From NCBI GenBank assembly GCA_050118555.1, contig JASFKQ010000114.1:1-12022 (forward strand): 12,022 bases of DNA, given 5' to 3'. Every line of letters begins with the position of its first letter. Position 1 is the stretch's first letter. A program made the position numbers and the translations under genes. Source of the DNA: CALKKN01 sp050118555 (GTDB lineage: Bacteria > Pseudomonadota > Gammaproteobacteria > Xanthomonadales > SZUA-36). The notes under the pieces were generated by a model. The model was given only the letters and a program-made list of their open reading frames with translations, searched no databases and was not told where the DNA came from. Of this stretch, positions 6,866-12,022 are shown piece after piece.

Positions 6866-9097
6866 TCAAAAGTTATAACGTACGCTGATGCCGGTCGTGA
6901 ACGGGCGGGCTGCCACCACCCAGTGCTCCGGGAAGTCATGCACCGTGATGATGGCCCGCTCGTCGAAGAGGTTGTCCAGAAACAGGGTCGCCTGCCAACG
7001 GCCTTTCCCGATGCCCAGCCGCAGGTTGACCAGGGCGTAGGACGGGATTTCGCTCGGGGTGTAGGCATAGGAGTAGCCATTGGGGGAGCTGCCGACGTAT
7101 TGATAGTCGATGCGGATGCTGCCGCCCGTGTTCTGGAAGGCATTGAAGAACCAGGCGAGCGAACCGCCAAAGGCGTACTCGGGGACGCCCGGTACCCGGT
7201 CGCCTTCACGGCCGCCCATGAAGACGACATCCTCGTCAAGCCGGGCGTCGGTCCAGGCCCCGTTCAGCCTGAGTTCGAGATTCCTCCCGGGCCAGGCGAC
7301 GAGTTCGAATTCGGCGCCTTTGCTGGTCGCCTCGCCGACGTTCTGCACCCATTGCGCCCCGCAGGGGAGTGCGGCAGGCGTCTGCATGTCCGACCAGTCC
7401 ATGTAGAAGATCGCGGCGTCGAGGTATACCTGGCGCGAGGTCCAGCCCGATTTGAGGCCCAGTTCGTAGCTCCAAAGGGAATCCGACTCGAATTCTGGAG
7501 GTATTCCGGTCAATCCGAACATCTCGAAAAAAGGTCGGCAGGTCTCCCACTCCTCGAATACGGTTTCGTTCGCGCCGCCGGGCCGGTAGCCACCGGAAAC
7601 GGTCCCGTACAGCATCAGTTCGTCACCGGGCAGATAGCTCAGGCTGACCTTCGGCGTAAAACCGGTTTCGCTTGCCTGCGTCTGGATGGACTCGCCCCCG
7701 CGGCCCAATGGTCCGGCTGTCGAGGAATCGCTGGAGTGCTCGAAGCGGAACCAGCGCCCTCCGAGCGAGCCTTCCCAGCGTTCCCCGAAATGCCAGATGA
7801 CGTCGCCAAAGGCGGCGGTCTGTTCCGTTGATCGGTCCGTCTGCGCGACCAGCAATCGGTCCGGCGTCCCGAACGCCGATGCCCAGCCACCGGTCCGCTC
7901 GTCAAAGCCCGGCACCACGACCTCGTGGTGCAGCCCATAATCCTGTTCCTGGTAGAACAGGCCCAGCAGCCAGTCCAGGTCCTGGTCCCCGTCCGACTGC
8001 AGCCGGAATTCCTGGATGAAGTCCCGTTGCTCGCGATGGTAGGCCGCGGTAACCGTCGTGATTAGCGGGCTGGAGTAGACCGCTTTGCCGTCCGTTTCAT
8101 CCTGGGTAGTACGGTTCAGCCATGATGTTACCGAGATCAACTGACCCCAGTCGAAGCGGTAGTCGATGTTGACGTTCAGCAGCGACCATTCGTCGCGGTT
8201 GGGCTCCGGAACCAGACGCTGTTGGGTCCATGGGGGGTCGCCCTGGTCGAATCCGTTACCGTGGCTCTGCCGGTCCTGGTACACGACCCGGGCGTCGACG
8301 GTCAAACGTTTTGAGTCGGTCCACAGGCCGGCCAGGCGCAGCCCGACGGTTTCGTTGTCGTTGACATCCCGGGTTCCCAACGCGGTATTGTCGATCCAGC
8401 CCTCCAGGTTGCGGTAATAGGCAACGCCGCGGACGGCGGCCCCGCCTTCGAACAGCGGCGCGTTGAGCATGGCATGAACTTCGTAGCCCGGGCCGCCGTG
8501 CGCCGTGGTCGACAGGCGGGCTTCTGCGAATCCTTCGGTTTCGGCCGGGTTGGGTCGATGGGTAATGACGCGGATCGCGCCGCCCATCGAACCCGAACCG
8601 AACAAGGTTCCCTGGGGACCGCGGAGAACCTCCACCCGGTCGATATCCACCAGCAGCGGATCCGGCGAATAGGACAGTTTGCCAAAACTGCCGCTGGTGA
8701 TCGGAGTCTCATCGAGGTATACGGACGCAGCTGCGCGCGACTCGCTGAGAATGTCGGTAGAAACGCCCCGGATCACGTATTTCTGACCGCCGAAGCCGGC
8801 ATCGGTGAAGCTCAGGCCCGGCACCGAGCGCGCGTAGTCTTCGAAATCCAGGGCCCCCATTTTTTTCAGCCTGTCGCCGCTCAGAGCGGTCACGCTGACC
8901 GGCACGCGTGTGATGGGCGACTCCCGCCGGGTTGCCGTTACCGTAATCGGGGTGAGCTCAATCGGGGATTCATCGCAGTGCGGGTCACGGCTGGCGGGGT
9001 TGCAAGAAGGAGTTTTGGAGTGTCCCATGGCCGGTACCAAAGCACCCGCCAGCAAGGCAAACACCAAAATGTGGGTTTCCGTGTGTCGCACGCACAC
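6866..9097 (-). CDS. TonB-dependent outer-membrane receptor 2
   Basis: This is an outer-membrane active transporter of 743 aa from the GTG at 9097. A second GTG two codons on (9091) has AAGG at better spacing and would give the cleaner signal peptide MRHTETHILVFALLAGALVPAMGHS. Next come a short stretch with two cysteines (Cys32, Cys41), a TonB box (PIELTPITVTATRRE, about 45-59), the plug with VYLDETPI and LRGPQGTLFGS (to about 167), and a full-length barrel. The C-terminus is ISVRYNF, ending in the Phe recognised by the Bam machinery. It resembles receptor 1 in plug motifs and the GWIDN block but lacks that receptor's Tyr-rich loops. The substrate is unknown. It follows the crotonase gene after 166 bases, so it probably has its own promoter. 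Confidence 0.95.
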   Translation of the reverse strand: MCVRHTETHILVFALLAGALVPAMGHSKTPSCNPASRDPHCDESPIELTPITVTATRRESPITRVPVSVTALSGDRLKKMGALDFEDYARSVPGLSFTDAGFGGQKYVIRGVSTDILSESRAAASVYLDETPITSGSFGKLSYSPDPLLVDIDRVEVLRGPQGTLFGSGSMGGAIRVITHRPNPAETEGFAEARLSTTAHGGPGYEVHAMLNAPLFEGGAAVRGVAYYRNLEGWIDNTALGTRDVNDNETVGLRLAGLWTDSKRLTVDARVVYQDRQSHGNGFDQGDPPWTQQRLVPEPNRDEWSLLNVNIDYRFDWGQLISVTSWLNRTTQDETDGKAVYSSPLITTVTAAYHREQRDFIQEFRLQSDGDQDLDWLLGLFYQEQDYGLHHEVVVPGFDERTGGWASAFGTPDRLLVAQTDRSTEQTAAFGDVIWHFGERWEGSLGGRWFRFEHSSDSSTAGPLGRGGESIQTQASETGFTPKVSLSYLPGDELMLYGTVSGGYRPGGANETVFEEWETCRPFFEMFGLTGIPPEFESDSLWSYELGLKSGWTSRQVYLDAAIFYMDWSDMQTPAALPCGAQWVQNVGEATSKGAEFELVAWPGRNLELRLNGAWTDARLDEDVVFMGGREGDRVPGVPEYAFGGSLAWFFNAFQNTGGSIRIDYQYVGSSPNGYSYAYTPSEIPSYALVNLRLGIGKGRWQATLFLDNLFDERAIITVHDFPEHWVVAARPFTTGISVRYNF

Positions 9098-9222
9098 ACC
9101 TTGTCCCGGCCCAGGATGCGACGATGCAAACGGCCGAAGGACAACTTCTCAAAATACCGGTTGCGGACAGCGGGGCTGATGCCCCAGGTCAACCATCCGG
9201 ACTATTTCATCGAGGAGGAGAT
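9098..9222 (-). promoter_or_regulatory. Leader region of receptor 2
   Basis: The region between the REP element and the receptor start contains a compact hairpin, GGGGC-ATCA-GCCCC (9172-9185, minus), about 75 bases before the start, with no U-tract after it. No convincing -35/-10 pair was found. AAGG, about 7 bases before the GTG at 9091, is the likely ribosome binding site. Confidence 0.3.
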
Positions 9223-9269
9223 CGGGCGGTCCTGCAGGCCTGGTCCGCGCGATAGGCGCGCTCCTACAG
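9223..9269 (-). repeat. REP-like palindromic element overlapping the crotonase stop codon
   Basis: On the minus strand CTGTAGGAGCGCGCC-TAT-CGCGCGGAC (9243-9269) has the TGTAGGAGC head and adjoining GC stem (CGCGC/GCGCG) typical of gammaproteobacterial REP sequences. The TAG in this head is the stop codon of the crotonase gene. A degenerate copy of the head, CTGCAGGACCGCCCG (9223-9237), follows 32 bases later in the same orientation and contains the palindrome CCTGCAGG. No REP-associated transposase is in the window. The stem may act as a transcript end or mRNA stabiliser. Confidence 0.65.
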
Positions 9270-10028
9270 GTTATTGCCGTGGCGGCCGGAGCCCTTTGCG
9301 AACTGCTGCGCGCCCTCGCGGGATTCCCCGGAACGGAGCACCTCCAGGCCTCGGCGGGTTTCCTGGTGCAGTGCTTCAGCTTCCGGAATACTCCACTGTT
9401 CCAGCGCGCTGAGGCGGTCGCTGCGCAAGCAGCGCTGGGGGAAGCGGGCGAGCCCGGCTGCGAGTTCGAGCGCAGCGTCCAGCGCCTCGCCCGGGGGCAC
9501 GATGCGGTTGGCCAGGCCCATGCGCAGCGCCTCCTCGCCCGATACACCGCGGCCCGTCAGGATCAGGTCCATGGCGTGGCTGTGCCCGATCAGCCGCGGC
9601 AGGCGTACCGTGCCGCCGTCCACCAGCGGCACGCCGAAGCGCCGGCAGAACACGCCGAACACGGCGTCCTTGGCGGCAACGCGGAGGTCGCACCAGAGCG
9701 CGAGTTCCAGTCCGCCGGCCACGGCATGGCCTTCCACGGCCGCGATGACCGGCTTGGACAGCGTCATCCGGGTCGGGCCCATGGGACCGTCGTCGGTTTC
9801 CTCGACACGATTTTCATCGCCGGATGCCAGGGCCTTGAGGTCGGCGCCGGCGCAGAAGGTTCCACCGGCGCCGGTGAGGATCGCCACCGATTGGGTCTCG
9901 TCTTCATCGAAGTCGCGAAAGGCCGCAGCCAGCCGCTCGGCAGTCGCCCGATCCACCGCGTTCCGGACCTCGGGGCGGTTGATGGTAATGACCGTGATCG
10001 CGTCGAGGATCTCGATTGAAACGCTCAT
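9264..10028 (-). CDS. Crotonase / enoyl-CoA hydratase family protein
   Basis: A 254-aa cytoplasmic enzyme of the crotonase fold acting on an acyl-CoA thioester; the precise reaction is not known. The oxyanion-hole segments are present: GAGGTFCAGADLKAL (53-67) and AVEGHAVAGGLELALWCDLRVA (98-118). Glu108 matches the first catalytic glutamate of rat mitochondrial hydratase (E144). The position of the second (E164) is Cys128, in FGVFCRRFGVPLVDGG, so classical hydration of 2-enoyl-CoA is unlikely. This CRRFGVPL..GGTVRLPRLIG block marks a common subfamily of unknown reaction. The C-terminus reads GRHGNNL, where GRHG is the usual family end; the last residues and stop come from the abutting REP element. 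The start ATG (10028) lies 21 bases after the bax stop, suggesting one operon. Confidence 0.93.
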   Translation of the reverse strand: MSVSIEILDAITVITINRPEVRNAVDRATAERLAAAFRDFDEDETQSVAILTGAGGTFCAGADLKALASGDENRVEETDDGPMGPTRMTLSKPVIAAVEGHAVAGGLELALWCDLRVAAKDAVFGVFCRRFGVPLVDGGTVRLPRLIGHSHAMDLILTGRGVSGEEALRMGLANRIVPPGEALDAALELAAGLARFPQRCLRSDRLSALEQWSIPEAEALHQETRRGLEVLRSGESREGAQQFAKGSGRHGNNL

Positions 10029-10049
10029 GTCTTCCGCTTCGCCGCGAGG

Positions 10050-11177
10050 CTAGTCGAGCCGCATTCTCTCGACGATTTCTTCGATCTGGCCGTTTGCGCG
10101 CATCTCATCGATTTTGCGGCGGGTTTCCTCCGCTTCCTCGGGGGTGGCACGCATGACGAGGAACCGCACCGGCTCGTCGCGGAAAACCGCGTTGTCCGCC
10201 TTATCGAAGTCGTTCACGCGGATGATGCCCTTGAGATCGTCGACGTATTCCTGCCCGCGCTCCGAGTAGCGGAGTAGTCCGTCGGCCAGCGCCAGGGAAG
10301 AGATCGGCTTGCCGGCGGCGCGCAGCTCGGCGCGTACCTTTCGCAGATCCTCGTAGGCCGGATGCGACATCAGGTTGATGAAGTACCCCCGGACGCTGTC
10401 GAACGGCCATTCGAAGGCGGCTATCCCGTAGTTGCCGAGGTGTTTGCGCTTCTGCTCCGGTGCGATTCCGTCTCCACCGAACGTCCACTGGCCGAACAGC
10501 GAATTGCCCTGTACGGCAAAGCGGGACGTGCCCCAGCCGCTTTCGTACGCCGCCTGTCCGAGGGCCAAGCCGGGGGGAATGACATCGAGACGGTAGATGA
10601 GATCGTCCAGGATGCGGGGCATTTCGGGGCTGTCCGCCGTCAGGGCGCCGGCCTCCTCTTCGCTGCCGACGCGCAGGAGAACCATGGCCTTCTTCAGTTG
10701 TTCCAGCTCTTCTGCGGAGAGTTTCTCGCCCGCCTTGACCTCGTCGCGGGCGCGCAGCAAGGCTTTCCTGCGGGTCTCGACCATCTCGTTCGCATGCAGC
10801 ACCAGCGGCAGCATGAAACGGTAGAAGGCCTGCTTCTTGTCGGATACCGGGATTTTCTGCGCGTTTTCCTGCCATTGCGGCCCGATTCCGGTGATCAGCA
10901 CATGGGGCGCCGACACCGGTCCGTCCTCGACGCCGTCGCTCCACCAGTTTTCCGCCTCTAGCCAGGTCTCGACGTCATCGATCCCCCCGAAGACAATGAC
11001 TTCAGGAGAGTCGGCCTCTGCCATTGGGGCTGGCAGATCCTCGGACACTGTAGCGGCTTGCACCGGGACAGCGGCCTGGTCCTTCGGTTCGGGAGAGCTG
11101 TCCTGCGAGCAGGCGCTCAGCGTGATGCTGAAAAGCAAGACGACCACGAGACGGCAGCTGGATTCGATGCGGTGCAT
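10050..11177 (-). CDS. bax: Bax-like glucosaminidase lipoprotein
   Basis: A predicted peptidoglycan N-acetylglucosaminidase of the Bax/FlgJ type (glucosaminidase family), anchored as a lipoprotein. From the start at 11177 (375 aa) it has a lipoprotein signal, MHRIESSCRLVVVLLFSITLSAC, with lipobox LSAC and lipidated Cys23. A Pro/Ala/Glu-rich linker follows, then a helical region and the catalytic domain with LALGQAAYESGWGTSRFAVQGNSLFG (catalytic Glu212 in YESGWG) and YGIAAFEWPFDSVRGYFINLMSHPAY. A charged helical tail of about 45 residues ends the protein. It is longer than E. coli Bax because of the N-terminal linker and the tail. An in-frame ATG at 11213 also has a Shine-Dalgarno (GAGGA) and would add 12 residues. 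GAAGGT seven bases before 11177 and the normal signal length favour the shorter form. Confidence 0.9.
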   Translation of the reverse strand: MHRIESSCRLVVVLLFSITLSACSQDSSPEPKDQAAVPVQAATVSEDLPAPMAEADSPEVIVFGGIDDVETWLEAENWWSDGVEDGPVSAPHVLITGIGPQWQENAQKIPVSDKKQAFYRFMLPLVLHANEMVETRRKALLRARDEVKAGEKLSAEELEQLKKAMVLLRVGSEEEAGALTADSPEMPRILDDLIYRLDVIPPGLALGQAAYESGWGTSRFAVQGNSLFGQWTFGGDGIAPEQKRKHLGNYGIAAFEWPFDSVRGYFINLMSHPAYEDLRKVRAELRAAGKPISSLALADGLLRYSERGQEYVDDLKGIIRVNDFDKADNAVFRDEPVRFLVMRATPEEAEETRRKIDEMRANGQIEEIVERMRLD

Positions 11178-11246
11178 GGGATTTACCTTCACGGGAGATG
11201 GATTTCCTTTCATTATGATCCTCGCCGCCGGCGCTTGCCAGAATGT

Positions 11247-12022
11247 TCAGGACAGATGGAATGCGTGCGCATGCTCCAGCGCGAGAAGATATTCCTTCCG
11301 CCAGATTCCGCCGCCATAACCGGTCAATTCGCCGCCGGACCCGACGACCCGGTGACAGGGGATCACGATGGCGATCCGGTTGTCGCCGTTGGCCCGACCG
11401 ACCGCGCGCACCGCGTCCGCATGGCCGACCCGTTCGGCAACGTCCGCATAACTTCGCATTTCGCCATAGGGAATCTCGCGCAGAGCGTTCCATACGGCTT
11501 CCTGGAACACGGTGCCAGGCGCCTGCACGGGTATGGAAAACTCGCGGAGGCCGCCACCGAAATAGTTTTCCAGCTCACGCTTGACCCTCTGCATCAGGGG
11601 ATGGTCCCCGGGAAGGAAGACCCGGCCCATGCGCTCCCGCAGGCGTTTCAGCTGGGTGTCCAGCATGCGCCGCTCGGCGAATTCCAGCAGGCACAAGCCG
11701 CTGTCATGCACCCCCATGACCATCGAACCCAGCGGCGTCGCCACCCGGTTGATCCAGATGGACGACTCGCGGTCGACGGCCGAGGGCGGATTGCCGAAGA
11801 CCTGGGCGAACGCTTCCCGGAAACTCGCCTCGGAATCGAAGCCGTGAGCGACCACGGCCTGGTTCACCGGCGTGCCGTGCTGGATCTGCCTGAGCGCCAG
11901 GCCCAGGCGCCGCAAGCGGGCATAACCGTGGAAGGTCAGGCCATGATTGGCGATGAACCAGCGACGAACCGCGGACGGGTCGAGCTGAAGGCGTTCCAGG
12001 TCCCGGTCATGCCAGCGCCGGC
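11247..12022 (-). CDS. ada: Ada-like AraC HTH / O6-methylguanine-DNA methyltransferase, 5' end missing
   Basis: The frame is open from the right edge to TGA at 11247 (257 aa visible), so the true start lies outside. The first ~65 residues are an AraC-type double HTH (DLERLQLDPSAVRRWFIANH.., then NQAVVAHGFDSEASFREAFAQVFG). After it comes a ribonuclease-like linker domain, then the methyltransferase domain with FQEAVWNALREIPYGEMRSYADVA. The active-site block is IPCHRVVGSGGELTGYGGG, with the acceptor Cys at codon 11355-11357. The protein removes methyl groups from O6-methylguanine by irreversible transfer to this Cys. In E. coli Ada a zinc-binding phosphotriester-repair domain precedes the HTH; whether it is present here cannot be seen. 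The gene ends 33-69 bases before bax. Confidence 0.93.
   Translation of the reverse strand, partial: RRWHDRDLERLQLDPSAVRRWFIANHGLTFHGYARLRRLGLALRQIQHGTPVNQAVVAHGFDSEASFREAFAQVFGNPPSAVDRESSIWINRVATPLGSMVMGVHDSGLCLLEFAERRMLDTQLKRLRERMGRVFLPGDHPLMQRVKRELENYFGGGLREFSIPVQAPGTVFQEAVWNALREIPYGEMRSYADVAERVGHADAVRAVGRANGDNRIAIVIPCHRVVGSGGELTGYGGGIWRKEYLLALEHAHAFHLS

Noticed and set aside
9164..9170. CGGACAG upstream of receptor 2 as a shared half-site of the 6164-6192 dyad
   Set aside because: The 7-mer also occurs in coding sequence (e.g. near 46-52, 3482 and 5445) and is expected by chance about once or twice in GC-rich DNA of this size.
9172..9185. GGGGC-ATCA-GCCCC as an intrinsic terminator of the crotonase operon
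   Set aside because: It has a 5-bp stem without a following U-tract on either strand; the REP stem is the likelier transcript boundary.
6923..9412. Plus-strand open frames at 6923-7831 and 8474-9412
   Set aside because: Both are antisense to receptor 2 (the latter also to the crotonase end) and have no recognisable protein features.

Overview
The window is GC-rich, densely coded DNA that looks like a chromosomal segment of a gammaproteobacterium, possibly a free-living aquatic or marine one. The grounds are two large TonB-dependent outer-membrane receptors, a CadC-type membrane regulator with TolB-like and TPR regions, a Bax-type lipoprotein, an Ada-like repair protein, and one REP-type palindrome of the TGTAGGAGC class. 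There is no phage, insertion sequence, CRISPR array, tRNA or rRNA. Every gene is on the minus strand except one small secreted-protein gene at 6280-6798.

Right to left, in the direction of transcription: an Ada-like AraC/methyltransferase gene runs in from the right edge (to 11247). It is followed closely by a Bax-like glucosaminidase lipoprotein (10050-11177) and a crotonase-family enzyme (9264-10028), which together could form an operon. A REP-like palindrome lies at the end of the crotonase gene and supplies its stop codon. TonB-dependent receptor 2 (6866-9097) follows. It converges on the plus-strand secreted protein, whose strong ribosome binding site and signal peptide are clear. A divergent intergenic region (6055-6279) with a 29-bp dyad separates that gene from the CadC-like regulator (3958-6018). 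The regulator is tightly coupled to a PduO-type cobalamin adenosyltransferase (3396-3950). After a comparatively AT-rich 288-bp leader comes TonB-dependent receptor 1 (705-3107), and 17 bases beyond it a beta-propeller-like protein that leaves the window on the left.

The main signals are these. (i) Receptor 1 has a complete signal peptide and TonB box but no ATG, GTG or TTG in frame ahead of them. The only start with a good Shine-Dalgarno sequence is an ATC. (ii) Receptor 1 has two loops extraordinarily rich in Tyr and Trp. (iii) A dyad sits in the divergent regulator/secreted-protein promoter region. (iv) A possible outer-membrane uptake module is formed by two paralogous receptors, a periplasm-sensing regulator, an unrecognised secreted beta-rich protein and a propeller-like protein. 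The substrate cannot be read from the sequence, and the module is inference from proximity.
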